From the NCBI GenBank assembly GCA_020112395.1, contig JACCEK010000002.1:434001-498000 (forward strand): a stretch of DNA of 64,000 nt. Reading direction: 5' to 3'. The DNA is from Aerococcaceae bacterium DSM 111021. GTDB lineage: Bacteria > Bacillota > Bacilli > Lactobacillales > Aerococcaceae. Shown here in pieces: positions 16,611 through 26,081 of this stretch (its first letter is position 1; each line of letters begins with the position of its first letter). Below the pieces are notes generated by a model. The model was not told the DNA's origin. It did not search any database and was given only the letters and a program-made list of their open reading frames with translations. A program made the position numbers and the translations under genes.

Positions 16611-17578
16611 TAAAACTTTCGGATATGTTTGTCTAAGTAGAATTCCCTTTTTATCTCTAGAAAGCGTTCGAATTCAATTAGGATGTGGTAGAGAATGGCA
16701 CGAGACTCAAACTCTTCTCGGTCTCTTGGCAAGTCACTACTACGGTAGAATGTGTACAACTCATTAATGCTTTTCAACAAACTGTGCCCACTATTACTTT
16801 GGTCAAATTCATCAGAAGTGAGCTTGAACATATTTCCTAATGTTTTATTTTGTTCCGTTTTTAAACTAACGTGCTGCAATGAATCGACCATGCGAGATAG
16901 AACACCGAGCTGCTTTAAGCGCATGTCCGCGTAACGAATATAATAGTCATCTTTATTGAATAATTGATTTTCATAGTCATCGACAGCGATTTTTCGCATC
17001 TTTTCAATTGATTCATTAACAATATCAACTTCTGTCCGTATTAACGGAATATCAAAGTCATTCTCCAGCAACCTTTGACTAATAAGTTCTAATACGATTC
17101 TAAAATTATCTTCAATGTCACCGACTGCTTTTTGTAATTCCGGCTTTTGATTGGGCATCCAGAGATTGAATAAAATTGCCACTCCGGCTCCAATAACCAT
17201 GATCAACAGACCATTCAATTGCCACTGCCATACAACACTTTCTGCAATAACAAAATGTGTGACTAGTACCGAAACCGGCGCAATGGCTGCTGACAGCTTT
17301 AATCTATAGGCTAAGGCCACAAAGATGAGTAGATAAAGACCAAACGCCCAAACTTGGTAACCAAAGACTAGAAAAATAACAGCCGCAATCCCAAATGCTA
17401 AAACAGTCGCCAATAAGTATGTCAAAGAAATCTCTCTTGATGCTTTACGTGTGTCTAGTAATGTCAGTATTGTAATAATACCTGTCGCAAGTGAATTCTC
17501 TAATCCAATAAATTGCGCAATATATATTGCAACGACAGCTGCTAAAGTAATTTTAATTGTTCTAAGACCAAGTGGCAA
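16610..17578 (-). CDS. Aromatic acid exporter family (ArAE) membrane protein
   Basis: A 322-residue protein with an N-terminal membrane domain of about six helices (residues 1-145) and a cytoplasmic helical C-terminal domain, the layout of the Firmicutes ArAE_1/ArAE_C family. The early segment LRTIKITLAAVVAIYIAQFIGL and the LLDTRKASREIS motif are typical. The start is TTG at 17576-17578 with GGAGGTG upstream. Efflux of aromatic acids is inferred from family name only. It is divergent from the thioesterase gene at 17660, sharing an 81-bp promoter region. Confidence 0.85.
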   Translation of the reverse strand: MPLGLRTIKITLAAVVAIYIAQFIGLENSLATGIITILTLLDTRKASREISLTYLLATVLAFGIAAVIFLVFGYQVWAFGLYLLIFVALAYRLKLSAAIAPVSVLVTHFVIAESVVWQWQLNGLLIMVIGAGVAILFNLWMPNQKPELQKAVGDIEDNFRIVLELISQRLLENDFDIPLIRTEVDIVNESIEKMRKIAVDDYENQLFNKDDYYIRYADMRLKQLGVLSRMVDSLQHVSLKTEQNKTLGNMFKLTSDEFDQSNSGHSLLKSINELYTFYRSSDLPRDREEFESRAILYHILIEFERFLEIKREFYLDKHIRKF

Positions 17579-17659
17579 ATTGGCACCTCCGTTACATTTT
17601 TTATTCTTTCATATATAATAACATCTGTGAGTAATTATATATAGGAGAGGTGCTTAATA

Positions 17660-18085
17660 TTGACTTATACATACAATCATCTTGTTCAATTTTATGAAAC
17701 GGATGCCATGAAGATTGTCCATCATTCAAACTACATACGCTGGTTTGAAGAGGCTCGTGTAGGATGGCTTGACGACTTTGGCTATAGCTACAAACGAATG
17801 GAAGACGAAGGTATCAGCATTCCTGTTCTAGCTGTTGACTGTAAATACAAAAAGCCCCTAGCTTATGGCGATACAGCTGAGGTACATGTTAAAGTAGAGA
17901 TGTTCACACCGATGCGTTTAAATTTAGCTTATGAGATATACAATAAAGAAACAGGTAAGTTAACGACAACGGGCTCTTCAGAGCATTGCTTTATCAATGC
18001 AGAAACTGGGCGGCCAACTTCCCTGAAGAAGACGCATCCGGAGATATTAGCGGCGTTTGAGCGGGCGTATGAGAATCAGAAATAA
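17660..18085 (+). CDS. Acyl-CoA thioesterase, 4HBT/YbgC type
   Basis: A 141-residue single hot-dog-fold thioesterase. The catalytic loop is YETDAMKIVHHSNYIRWFEEAR at about residues 12-33, with the active-site aspartate and the HHSNY motif of 4-hydroxybenzoyl-CoA thioesterase relatives. The start is TTG (17660-17662) with AGGAGAGG upstream. Substrate chain length is unknown. A perfect terminator shared with efp lies just downstream. Confidence 0.88.
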   Translation: MTYTYNHLVQFYETDAMKIVHHSNYIRWFEEARVGWLDDFGYSYKRMEDEGISIPVLAVDCKYKKPLAYGDTAEVHVKVEMFTPMRLNLAYEIYNKETGKLTTTGSSEHCFINAETGRPTSLKKTHPEILAAFERAYENQK

Positions 18086-18088
18086 AGA

Positions 18089-18123
18089 AAACTCCTTCAG
18101 CAAAAAATGCTGAAGGAGTTTTT
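18089..18123. terminator. Bidirectional terminator between thioesterase gene and efp
   Basis: AAACTCCTTCAGCA and TGCTGAAGGAGTTT pair perfectly over 14 bp, with A and T runs on both sides. Confidence 0.92.
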
Positions 18124-18127
18124 GATA

Positions 18128-18685
18128 TTATGCACGTTTTTGGTAAGTACCTTCTGATGTACTGATGATTAATGCTTCGCCTGCTTCGATAAAGTCAGGA
18201 ACGTTGACAACTAAACCAGTTTCCATTGTTGCTGGTTTACCAGATCCAGTTACCGTTGCACCTTTGATAGAAGGTTGCGTTTCTTTAACTTTTAAAGTCA
18301 CCGTTTGAGGCACTTCAACACCGATTACTTCAGAACCGTAGAATTGGATTTTTACTTCCATATTCTCTAATAAGTAAAGTAATTCGTCTTCAATAGTATC
18401 TGTCGGTAGTTCATATTGTTCATATGATTCTAAGTCCATGAAGAAAGCTGTTTCGTCCATACTGTATAAGAATTGAACATCCTTTGTTTCTAGGAATGCA
18501 CGTTCAAATTTTTCTTCCGGGCGGAATGTTGTATCATAAGTCGCACCAGTGCGAACATCACGTAATTTCATACGCATAACTGTGTTCCCTTTACCTGGTT
18601 TATGGTGACTCGCGCTTAAAACACGAATTAATTTTCCATCTTGAATAAATGTCATACCTGCTTTTAAGTCTACTGCAGAAATCAT
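18128..18685 (-). CDS. efp: Translation elongation factor P
   Basis: EF-P rescues ribosomes stalled at polyproline. The product is 185 residues with the three-domain KOW/OB layout, beginning [13 protein letters not shown]. The tip loop reads [12 protein letters not shown] (Lys32 region), the modified lysine site of the 5-aminopentanol/unmodified type. The C-terminal [25 protein letters not shown] motif is diagnostic. Single gene, divergent from the aminotransferase at 18839. Confidence 0.97.
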   Translation of the reverse strand: MISAVDLKAGMTFIQDGKLIRVLSASHHKPGKGNTVMRMKLRDVRTGATYDTTFRPEEKFERAFLETKDVQFLYSMDETAFFMDLESYEQYELPTDTIEDELLYLLENMEVKIQFYGSEVIGVEVPQTVTLKVKETQPSIKGATVTGSGKPATMETGLVVNVPDFIEAGEALIISTSEGTYQKRA

Positions 18686-18838
18686 TACACATTCTCCTTT
18701 GTTGTCTCTAAAATATTCCTACCCATTATAGCATAAAAAACCTTTGCGTACGGCTATAGCGCAAAAATAGTCATTTAAACTTCCTACCGAATATGATAAA
18801 CTATGTGAAAATGAATTTTAGATGAGGGAATTATTAAA

Positions 18839-20020
18839 ATGAAATTAAGTAACTTATTCAATACAAATCTAACTAAAATTAAACCAAACGCGATTCGCGC
18901 CTTCGATGAGCGAGCATCAAAAGTTGAAGGTATTATTAAACTAACGTTAGGACAACCAGATTTCAATACACCCGAACATATTAAAGAAGCAGGGATTGCC
19001 GCAATCAAAGAGAATCAAACAGGATACTTATCAACTCCGGGAGACAACCGCCTTCGCCAGGCCGCTTCCAAATTTGTAAAGACAAAATACGATTTAGACT
19101 ATCATTGGCAAGACGAAGTGATTGTGACTGTTGGAGCCACAGAAGCAATCACAACAGCTTTCCAAGCAATTATTAACCCTGGAGACAAGATTATCATCCC
19201 TTCTCCTTATTTTACGCTTTATTCGTCAATCATCTACCTTGCAGGTGGTGAACCCATCGAAGTAGATACCTCATCGAATGATTTCATTATGTCGGCAGAT
19301 ATGTTAATCGACGTGCTTGAGGAACACGGTTCAGCCGTTAAAGGCGTTATATTAAATTATCCAACGAATCCAACAGGAGTAACGTGGGCTGAAGAAGACG
19401 CTAAAGCCTTTGCGGATGCATTACGTGACCGGCCAATTTTTGTCATTAGTGATGAGGTGTATAGTGAATTAGTTTATGAAGGTGAACATGTATCGATTGC
19501 TAAGTATTTACGTGAGCAAACTATTGTTGTCAACGGCGTGTCAAAGTCACATGCGATGACTGGTTGGCGCGTGGGATTACTTTATGCACCTGCTAATATT
19601 ATGGGGCAATTAGTAAAAGTTCACCAAAATCTCGTAACAACAAATTCAACGATCTCACAATTAGCAGCGCGAGAAGCTCTAGAGAACGGTGTGGATGATG
19701 CACAACCAATGCGAGAAGAATACGTTATTCGCCGTGATTATATTTATAATTTTATGACCGACTTAGGTTTTCGTATTGTTAAGCCAAACGGGGCGTTCTA
19801 TATGTTCGCTCATATTCCTTGGGATTTGGAACAAAATAGTATGGCTTTCTGTTTAGACTTAGCTGAATCAGCTGCGGTTGCATTTGTGCCAGGTTCCGCT
19901 TTTGGTATTGGCGGCGAGGGACATGTGCGCCTAAGTTATGCAGCGAGTATGGAAGATATTAAAGAAGCGATGGCTCGTTTAAAACGCTTTGTTGATAGTA
20001 AACGCGAAAAAAATACTTAA
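18839..20020 (+). CDS. Class I/II PLP-dependent aminotransferase
   Basis: A 393-residue fold-type I aminotransferase, of the group annotated as aromatic aminotransferase or N-acetyl-LL-diaminopimelate aminotransferase (PatA). Motifs: NYPTNPTG at 173-180, ISDEVYSELVY at 203-213, and PLP-lysine VNGVSKSHAMTGWRVG with Lys236. The ATG is preceded by GAGGGAATT. An M20 amidohydrolase of the kind that pairs with PatA in the acetylated DAP route lies far away at 60503, so a link to lysine/DAP synthesis is possible but unproven. A strong terminator lies beyond the stop. Confidence 0.88.
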   Translation: MKLSNLFNTNLTKIKPNAIRAFDERASKVEGIIKLTLGQPDFNTPEHIKEAGIAAIKENQTGYLSTPGDNRLRQAASKFVKTKYDLDYHWQDEVIVTVGATEAITTAFQAIINPGDKIIIPSPYFTLYSSIIYLAGGEPIEVDTSSNDFIMSADMLIDVLEEHGSAVKGVILNYPTNPTGVTWAEEDAKAFADALRDRPIFVISDEVYSELVYEGEHVSIAKYLREQTIVVNGVSKSHAMTGWRVGLLYAPANIMGQLVKVHQNLVTTNSTISQLAAREALENGVDDAQPMREEYVIRRDYIYNFMTDLGFRIVKPNGAFYMFAHIPWDLEQNSMAFCLDLAESAAVAFVPGSAFGIGGEGHVRLSYAASMEDIKEAMARLKRFVDSKREKNT

Positions 20021-20087
20021 TACGAATCTCGATGGGTATTAGAGTTTGAGTTCCATCAGGACACCCATCTTCGGGTAAATAATAAAG

Positions 20088-20129
20088 AGCACTCAAGTGA
20101 TGGTTGATCCCCATCACTTGAGTGCTTTT
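20088..20129. terminator. Bidirectional terminator
   Basis: AGCACTCAAGTGATG pairs perfectly with CATCACTTGAGTGCT, followed by TTTT. It lies between the convergent aminotransferase and sirtuin genes. A weaker hairpin GATGGGT/ACCCATC precedes it at about 20034-20070. Confidence 0.9.
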
Positions 20130-20143
20130 CTAATTCTCATATA

Positions 20144-21037
20144 TTAATTTACTGCATCTAACTCTTTTGCTTTTTGGATCGTTGTTGCAATATCGCTCGC
20201 TAAGTGAACTGTTTGCGGGCGAATCGCTTTTGGTATACGATAATTTTTCTCATTCATCGTGACAAATAGTGCGTGCTCATTTTCTTCTGTCATTTTTTGG
20301 AATGGGTGTTTAATAAATTGAGGGGTTGTGTGTCCAACTCCTATTTCTAAAAAGATAATTTTCTTACCATCATTCTCTTTTAAGAATGTTTCGTATCGGT
20401 CTTTCTGTGCGTGGAAGTCACCGTCTTCAACCATCCCTTTTTCTTCATTACGTTTATTAATTTCAAAAGGTGCACCACATTTTGGACAATGCGGAACTAA
20501 TTCAGATGGCACTTTCATATTTGCTTGTTGATCAACCATCTCACGAATGATTGCGTCATTACGGTACGTTTGTTGGTGACAGTGTTTTGAACATTGCCAT
20601 AAGCCGTACTCACCTTGGATGTGGAAGACTTTCTCCATATTATAATTCGCAACATCGAAGGCATTGTCGGCATTCGTTGTAATAATATGATAATTACGGC
20701 CTTTTAACATATCACGTAAATCTAAGTAAGATTGCCCTACCGGTTGATCTAAATAATTTAAAACGACAAATCGACTTTGGAAAGCCCAATATTCTTCAAC
20801 ACTTTCAAAGTCAAATAGACTTGCTTGTAACATATCTAACAAACCGTATTTTTGAATAAAATCAGGAAACGCATCATTAAAACGCTCACCAATATATTTA
20901 AACCCATCAGCCGCTGACATACCTGCCCCAATACCTACAACAATGGCGTCGGATTCGTCAATAAGTCCTTGTAATACTTTCGCATCATCCAAGTCTCCTG
21001 TAGTTTGAGCTAATGTCTTCCAAATTTCTGTCATCAT
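20144..21037 (-). CDS. Class M sirtuin (SirTM), protein ADP-ribosyltransferase
   Basis: NAD-dependent sirtuin-fold protein of 297 residues. NAD-binding [14 protein letters not shown] is at 35-48, the catalytic loop TTNADNAF at 120-127, and HIQGEYG at 139-145. In ordinary deacetylase sirtuins the catalytic residue is His; the Gln here (Q141) and the Asn in TNAD are the residues described as essential in streptococcal and staphylococcal SirTM, which ADP-ribosylate the lipoyl carrier GcvH-L rather than deacetylate. Zinc cysteines are C149/C153 and C184/C187. It overlaps the macrodomain gene by 4 bp, with gcvH-L 90 bp upstream of that. Identity as SirTM is strong by sequence and context; activity is inferred. 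Confidence 0.92.
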   Translation of the reverse strand: MMTEIWKTLAQTTGDLDDAKVLQGLIDESDAIVVGIGAGMSAADGFKYIGERFNDAFPDFIQKYGLLDMLQASLFDFESVEEYWAFQSRFVVLNYLDQPVGQSYLDLRDMLKGRNYHIITTNADNAFDVANYNMEKVFHIQGEYGLWQCSKHCHQQTYRNDAIIREMVDQQANMKVPSELVPHCPKCGAPFEINKRNEEKGMVEDGDFHAQKDRYETFLKENDGKKIIFLEIGVGHTTPQFIKHPFQKMTEENEHALFVTMNEKNYRIPKAIRPQTVHLASDIATTIQKAKELDAVN

Positions 21038-21810
21038 GCGTCTCCTTTTCCTAACTTCTCTTTATAGATAGTATAATCCTCATCTTCAAAAACATTAAAT
21101 ATTACTTTTAAATCTGTATCATGTTTGGCTAAATAATCACGTACTGTTTTAATCGCAATATCAGCTGCTGGTTCATTTGGAAAACCAAAGACGCCGGTTG
21201 AAATACAACAAAAAGCGATACTTTTAAGTTGGTTACGATCTGCCATTTCTAAGCAAGCTTGATATGTTTGAGCCAGTAGCTTTTGGTTGATACGTGTCAC
21301 TCGCCCACTTGCTGTGGGTCCAACTGTATGAATAATATAATTCGCTGGTAAATTATAAGCTGGGGTCAACTTTGCTTTTCCTACCGGCTCTTTCTTACCC
21401 TGCTCAATCATCATATCATGACAAGCTAACCGCAATCGGATACCTGCCTTCGTATGAATAATATTGTCGATACAATTGTGGTTTGGAATAAAACATCCCA
21501 ATAACTCTGAGTTCGCCGCATTGACGATGCTATCTACTTGAAGTAACGTCATATCCCCTTGCCACAAATAGATATTCTCACTTTCAACTGGTGTTAAATG
21601 ACGTAAAGCTGTCCACTCTTCTTGAGTATTATAAGCTTGTAAAAAATGGTCTTCATGCGCCAAATATTCTTCTGTTATCGCTTCCGGAGGACGAACATTT
21701 ACTAGGTGTCGCCACTCGTCAAATGTCTTTGCCGCTTTATCAAGAACAGGTGCATCCGCTTCTTTTGATAAATACTGAACCATCCATTCCAATTCTGCAA
21801 TAGATGCCAT
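21034..21810 (-). CDS. Zinc-type macrodomain ADP-ribosylhydrolase
   Basis: Macrodomain protein of 258 residues, predicted to remove ADP-ribose put on by the neighbouring sirtuin. An N-terminal helical extension (1-75) precedes the macro core QGDMTLL...[13 protein letters not shown]. The segment [15 protein letters not shown] (105-119) carries Cys106, His111 and Cys113, the metal site of the zinc-dependent macrodomains found in SirTM operons. GVFGFP is the phosphate-binding loop. The stop overlaps the sirtuin start, so the eraser and writer are translated together. Confidence 0.9.
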   Translation of the reverse strand: MASIAELEWMVQYLSKEADAPVLDKAAKTFDEWRHLVNVRPPEAITEEYLAHEDHFLQAYNTQEEWTALRHLTPVESENIYLWQGDMTLLQVDSIVNAANSELLGCFIPNHNCIDNIIHTKAGIRLRLACHDMMIEQGKKEPVGKAKLTPAYNLPANYIIHTVGPTASGRVTRINQKLLAQTYQACLEMADRNQLKSIAFCCISTGVFGFPNEPAADIAIKTVRDYLAKHDTDLKVIFNVFEDEDYTIYKEKLGKGDA

Positions 21811-21850
21811 CTATTCATTCCTCCTAACATTAAAAGCCTTATATAAAGTT

Positions 21851-21896
21851 GACGCACTTAAGCTAAGGGGGGGCCCTTTTACTTAAATGCGTCGTT
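21851..21896 (-). other. Interrupted hairpin between gcvH-L and macrodomain genes
   Basis: GACGCA-c-TTAAG pairs with CTTAA-a-TGCGTC around a GC-rich loop containing seven G and three C. There is no T-run after it on the minus strand, so it may act as an mRNA processing or stability element within the operon rather than a terminator. Confidence 0.5.
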
Positions 21897-21900
21897 TAGT

Positions 21901-22233
21901 TTACGCTTCTTCTAAAGCATTGAAAGCTGCTTCATCAACGTTCGTTAATTTAACTAGCCAATTCTCGTCTGCTTTAGCAGAGTTTAATAATTGAGGGTTA
22001 TCTTCTGCTTTTGTATTGCGCTCTACAACAGTACCAGCAATGGGTGATGCGATTTCTAAGACCGTTTTCGATGCTTCTAAGTTTAAAATCGCATCATCAA
22101 CAGCTAAGTCAGCATCTTGGTTAAATTCAACAAATCCAACCGTTCCAACATCATCTTGTAATTCAGCCGACATGCTAAGTGTATAAGTGTCGCCCTCTTT
22201 AGTAATTAATAAGAAATTCCCGATTTTTTCCAT
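21901..22233 (-). CDS. GcvH-like lipoyl carrier protein (GcvH-L)
   Basis: A 110-residue lipoyl-domain protein related to glycine-cleavage H protein. The modification site is [13 protein letters not shown] with Lys56; [10 protein letters not shown] and the C-terminal ENWLVKL match GcvH. No gcvT or gcvP genes are in the window, and the gene sits directly upstream of the macrodomain and SirTM genes, so it is the GcvH-L substrate of that module and probably not part of a glycine cleavage complex. The start at 22231-22233 (MEKIGNF) follows AAGGAGATTATT; an earlier in-frame ATG is less likely. No lipoate ligase (LplA2) is adjacent, unlike in the described operons. Confidence 0.9.
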   Translation of the reverse strand: MEKIGNFLLITKEGDTYTLSMSAELQDDVGTVGFVEFNQDADLAVDDAILNLEASKTVLEIASPIAGTVVERNTKAEDNPQLLNSAKADENWLVKLTNVDEAAFNALEEA

Positions 22234-22475
22234 AATAATCTCCTTTATATTCAACGCTTTATGTCTACTAAATTCTGTATTCTTTTATAATTACTACTGT
22301 ATCATATCCTAGAAGGATCTGAAAGGGTTTTACTCACGAAAAACAATTATACTATCAACGAATGTTCGTTTATTCAGCAATGAATACAGCTTATAAATTC
22401 TGTTATATTTTTATTGGTACAGAAAGAGCATTTCCATAAAAGACTCACTCTTTCGTAGGAAATGCTCACATTAAC

Positions 22476-23642
22476 TTAATCTTTAAATATCACGCCATTA
22501 TCTTTCAACTGTTGAATCGATTTTGGACCGACATTCTTTATGGCTAATAGTTCTTTTTCTGTGTAAACAGCGAAGTCTTCAATGGATACAAGACCCATCG
22601 CTTGAAGGGCTACAGCGGCGTTATGTACAACTCCATCTAGAACGGGTATTTCAAGGTATGGTTTACGGTCATATACGTCTTCTTGATTTCGGTAGTGTTG
22701 TGATGCCCCTTTGAATGAGATAACTTTCTCATTCACATTGACACGCTCATGTGGCTCAGCTGTTTCAAATTCATTTAACATCCATTCGTATAGATACTCA
22801 GAACTCACAATTACCGGCAAAATGTCATTGAGCGCCAAAGCAATCGATTCAAAAGAGTCCACTTGATATTGATCAACATCTGCATAACTTAAGATTAAAT
22901 CTACTGGCCAAGTATCATCATCAAATAACATATATAACTCTTTATTTGACTCCTCTAAATCTAGAAATAAGTCTTTTGCGTAAGTTATATTATCCGTTAA
23001 AATTGATAAGATAAGCATCGGAATAATCATACGGTCATCGGTACTTGCTGGATAAGGTACATCAGAGAACAGTTCATAGGCACTTTCCCAATCATACGTC
23101 CGGCAATAAATCGCCATTAAATAATACCTTGCGCCTAAACTATCCATCTCATCAATCTCATAGAGAATCTCAAAGTGCTCAAGTGCTTCTAGTAATAAGC
23201 CCTGTTTAAATAAAATCACGGAGAACATATATTTTAAACTTAAGTAGGGACGCTCTTCATAATCAAGCCAGCCGACTTGGTCTGTTTCTTCCCAAGTTTC
23301 AAAGGCTTTCTCTTCTAATTCTCGAATTTGTTCAATTTGTTCTGTAAATGACCCTTCAACTAGTTCTAGATGTGCATTCCAATTCTCTGGCCAAATTTCA
23401 ATAGCTTCTTGTAATAAGGCCTTACGTTGGTCCTCATCTGTTACTCTCATTGAGAGCTCTAATAATTCAGTCGATTCAAGTTCTGGTGTCATTTCCATCT
23501 CATCTTCGTCATCCAGCCCTTCTTGATGATAGAATGACATAAATGCTTCAATTGCTTCTTCTATATTCTCGAATTCATTTCCATGTTCATCAATGAATTG
23601 CTGTAACGCGCGAAAAATGTTATTATCGTTACCAAAAGACAT
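22476..23642 (-). CDS. TPR-like protein with C-terminal RNA polymerase alpha-CTD-like domain
   Basis: A 388-residue cytoplasmic protein, strongly acidic. Residues about 60-260 form repeated helical hairpins of TPR style (for example ALEHFEILYEIDEMDSLGARYYLMAIYCRTYDWESAYELF). The last 50 residues resemble the RNA polymerase alpha-subunit C-terminal domain: HNAAVALQAMGLVSIEDF followed by KELLAIKNVGPKSIQQLKDNG, with the helix-hairpin-helix that in alpha binds DNA UP elements. I chose the ATG at 23640-23642 after GAGGTGA. Function is unknown. It may connect protein scaffolding to nucleic acid or to RNA polymerase partners. Monocistronic. Confidence 0.75.
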   Translation of the reverse strand: MSFGNDNNIFRALQQFIDEHGNEFENIEEAIEAFMSFYHQEGLDDEDEMEMTPELESTELLELSMRVTDEDQRKALLQEAIEIWPENWNAHLELVEGSFTEQIEQIRELEEKAFETWEETDQVGWLDYEERPYLSLKYMFSVILFKQGLLLEALEHFEILYEIDEMDSLGARYYLMAIYCRTYDWESAYELFSDVPYPASTDDRMIIPMLILSILTDNITYAKDLFLDLEESNKELYMLFDDDTWPVDLILSYADVDQYQVDSFESIALALNDILPVIVSSEYLYEWMLNEFETAEPHERVNVNEKVISFKGASQHYRNQEDVYDRKPYLEIPVLDGVVHNAAVALQAMGLVSIEDFAVYTEKELLAIKNVGPKSIQQLKDNGVIFKD

Positions 23643-23732
23643 AACTCTCACCTCATTTTCAGATATTAGTTATAGTATACCGTTAATCACACTGTTTTAA
23701 CACTATATTTTAAAGCGTAAAGGGAATGAAAT

Positions 23733-24344
23733 ATGAAAAATATTCAAAAAATTATTCAACATTATGATGCTCAAGCATTAGGTGTTCAACGAGGCTATGC
23801 TGTCTTGCTACCTCTTATAAAAAGAGAGGGCGAATGGCATGTTTTATACGAAGTCCGTAGCCAACATATCTCACAACCAGGTGATACATCTTTTCCTGGG
23901 GGGCGTATAGAACCAGGTGAATCGCCTAAAGAGGCGGCTATTCGCGAGACAATGGAAGAGTTAAATATAAAGCAGGAAAATATTAAAGTCTATGGAGAAA
24001 TAGATTATATTATTGCTGCTAATCGTATTATTTATTGTTATGTCGGAGAGGTTACCGGCATTGATTTTGAAGACATCTATCCAAATATTGAAGTCGAAAG
24101 ATTGTTTACTATACCTCTGAACCACTTGTTGGAAAATGGCCCAACTTTATACCAATTAAAGTTTGAACACAAAGATGATGAAAGTAAGTCATTTCCATTT
24201 CATCTGATTAATAAAGGAACAAACTATCCATTTAATGAAATCAGACAGAAGATTCCTTTTTATCATATCCCAGATGAAGTATTGTGGGGATTCACAGCAA
24301 ATTTAACCGACCGATTTATTCAAATTATCAAAGACGATAAATAA
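23733..24344 (+). CDS. NUDIX hydrolase, CoA pyrophosphatase type
   Basis: A 203-residue NUDIX enzyme. The Nudix box GGRIEPGESPKEAAIRETMEEL fits GX5EX7REUXEEXGU closely. It is preceded by EVRSQHISQPGDTSFPGG, which matches the UPF0035 motif of CoA diphosphatases (YeaB/NudL group), so cleavage of CoA or acyl-CoA into phosphopantetheine and 3',5'-ADP is likely. It is divergent from the gene at 22476 and has a very strong terminator downstream. Confidence 0.88.
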   Translation: MKNIQKIIQHYDAQALGVQRGYAVLLPLIKREGEWHVLYEVRSQHISQPGDTSFPGGRIEPGESPKEAAIRETMEELNIKQENIKVYGEIDYIIAANRIIYCYVGEVTGIDFEDIYPNIEVERLFTIPLNHLLENGPTLYQLKFEHKDDESKSFPFHLINKGTNYPFNEIRQKIPFYHIPDEVLWGFTANLTDRFIQIIKDDK

Positions 24345-24390
24345 AAAGACGTTTAGTCTTCTTTTAAAGAAGAAACTAAACGTCTTTTTT
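24344..24390. terminator. Bidirectional terminator between NUDIX gene and cysE
   Basis: AAAAAGACGTTTAGT pairs with ACTAAACGTCTTTTT, with additional TTCTT/AGAAG pairing inside. Confidence 0.92.
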
Positions 24391-24393
24391 CGA

Positions 24394-24963
24394 TTAAATT
24401 TGATATTCTCCGATTCGGTTCCAATTTTTATCATGGAGGATAATACGTGCTGGAACACCAACTGCTGTCGCATAAGGAGGGACGTCTTTTAAGACGACAG
24501 CTCCAGCACCAACTTTAGCGTGATGACCTACAGTAATATTACCTAGTAATGTTGCATTCGCTCCAATTTCAACATCATGTTGAATCGTTGGATGTCGCTT
24601 TTTGCCTTTTTCATTACCCGCGCCGCCTAATGTTACACCATGATATAATTTTGCCCTGTCTCCAAGAACTGCCGTTTCACCAATAACTACACCCATCCCG
24701 TGGTCGATAAAGATATTATTCCCTAATTTTGCCCCAGGATGAATTTCGATACCCGTTGCTGTACGTGACTCTTCAGATAATTTACGCGCTTCATACATTT
24801 CACCTTCTAAGTAAAGTTCATGAGCTTTTAAATGATTCGCAACAGCTTTAAAGCCGGGATATAAATCGGTTACTTCTTCGACACTTGTTGCAGCAGGGTC
24901 ATTCTCATAGATATACTGCGCCAGTTCAAGTGCTTCTTTGCTATAATTATTCTGCTTGTCCAT
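24394..24963 (-). CDS. cysE: Serine O-acetyltransferase
   Basis: Makes O-acetyl-L-serine, the substrate of CysK. The left-handed beta-helix with hexapeptide repeats is evident: GIEIHPGAKLGNNIFIDHGMGVVIGETAVLGD, then HGVTLGG, then VEIGANATLLGNITVGHHAKVGAGAVVLKDVPP. I chose the ATG at 24961-24963 (MDKQNNYSKEALELAQYI). The longer frame to 25014 would run deeply into cysK. The 189-residue length is the short SAT form without the large N-terminal domain. It overlaps the 3' end of cysK by 17 bp. Confidence 0.92.
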   Translation of the reverse strand: MDKQNNYSKEALELAQYIYENDPAATSVEEVTDLYPGFKAVANHLKAHELYLEGEMYEARKLSEESRTATGIEIHPGAKLGNNIFIDHGMGVVIGETAVLGDRAKLYHGVTLGGAGNEKGKKRHPTIQHDVEIGANATLLGNITVGHHAKVGAGAVVLKDVPPYATAVGVPARIILHDKNWNRIGEYQI

Positions 24964-25867
24964 CGCCAAAGAACCCTGAAGATAAGTAACGTTCTCCACT
25001 ATCTGGTAATACAACGACTACTTTCTTACCTTTCCCTAATTCTTTTGCTAAACGTAATGCTACAGCATAGTTAGCTCCAGAAGAAAATCCTGCTAAAATC
25101 CCTTGTGACTTAGCTAATTCAACAGCTGTATCAATGGCTTCATCATTGGTTACTGTTTCGATTTTGTCGATAACGGATTGATCTAGAATATCTGGAATAA
25201 AGTTTGCTCCTAGCCCTTGAATCTTGTGCGAACCTGCTTCACCTTTTGTTAATATAGGCGAACCTGCTGGCTCCACTGACCAAATCACTGTATCTGGATT
25301 GTTCTCTTTTAGAACACGTCCTACACCCGTAATCGTTCCACCTGTACCAATTCCTGCTACGAAACCATCTACGTCAGGCACGTCTTCCAATACTTCTCGT
25401 GCTGTCGTTTCTTGATGTGATTTCACGTTCGCTTCGTTAATGAATTGACCAAAGACTGGTGCATTTTTCTCTTTAGCAATCTCATCCGCTTTCTCTCCCG
25501 CTAAGCTCATTCCTCCCGAAGCTGGTGTCAAGACTAACTCTGCTCCATAAGCTTGCATTAACTTCCGACGCTCAACACTCATTGAATCTGGCATAACGAT
25601 AATCACTTTAATTCCTAAAGCTGCTCCAACCATCGCAAGACCCACACCTGTGTTTCCACTTGTTGATTCCACAATCGTTCCGCCTGGTTTTAATTCACCT
25701 TTATCTAATAAATCTTGAATAATATACTTTACTGGACGGTCTTTTACCGAACCACTTGGATTATTTTTTTCTAATTTCACATAAACATCTGCATATGAGT
25801 CGTCCAATCCATTAATCTTCACTGTTGGTGTATACCCAATTGCATCAACCACATTTTCAAATAACAT
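24947..25867 (-). CDS. cysK: Cysteine synthase (O-acetylserine sulfhydrylase)
   Basis: PLP enzyme that forms L-cysteine from O-acetylserine and sulfide. The 306-residue product has the PLP-lysine motif NPSGSVKDRP (Lys42), the substrate loop STSGNTG, and the glycine loop GIGTGGTITGVGRVLKE. AGGAGG precedes the ATG. It is transcribed with cysE as a cysteine-synthesis operon. I found no T-box or S-box structure in the 170-bp leader, only a terminator of an upstream remnant at 26037-26075. Confidence 0.95.
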   Translation of the reverse strand: MLFENVVDAIGYTPTVKINGLDDSYADVYVKLEKNNPSGSVKDRPVKYIIQDLLDKGELKPGGTIVESTSGNTGVGLAMVGAALGIKVIIVMPDSMSVERRKLMQAYGAELVLTPASGGMSLAGEKADEIAKEKNAPVFGQFINEANVKSHQETTAREVLEDVPDVDGFVAGIGTGGTITGVGRVLKENNPDTVIWSVEPAGSPILTKGEAGSHKIQGLGANFIPDILDQSVIDKIETVTNDEAIDTAVELAKSQGILAGFSSGANYAVALRLAKELGKGKKVVVVLPDSGERYLSSGFFGDGQAE

Positions 25868-26036
25868 ATATAAAGCCTCCTATAATAATAGTTAATTTTT
25901 CACTCAAATATCTATCAGAATGGTATCGCTTTTGTATGATAAAGTCAACATTTCGGCTCATGAAATTCTAATGAAATGGGCTACAATAAAGCGAAAGCTA
26001 GTATTGAGTTATTTGTAATACAGTTTTGAAAATACA

Positions 26037-26075
26037 AAAATACCCATCAAGAACTAAACTTCTCTGATGGGTAGT
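26037..26075 (-). terminator. Terminator upstream of cysK, after a gene remnant
   Basis: On the minus strand TACCCATCA pairs with TGATGGGTA with an inner AGAA/TTCT, followed by TTTTTGTATTTT. It lies just after the stop of the remnant at 26082-26177. Confidence 0.82.
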
Positions 26076-26081
26076 ACAGCT

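Noticed and set aside
25868-26036. T-box or S-box riboswitch before cysK
   Set aside because: No T-box core, specifier stem or SAM-type core is visible; the only hairpin follows the upstream gene remnant.
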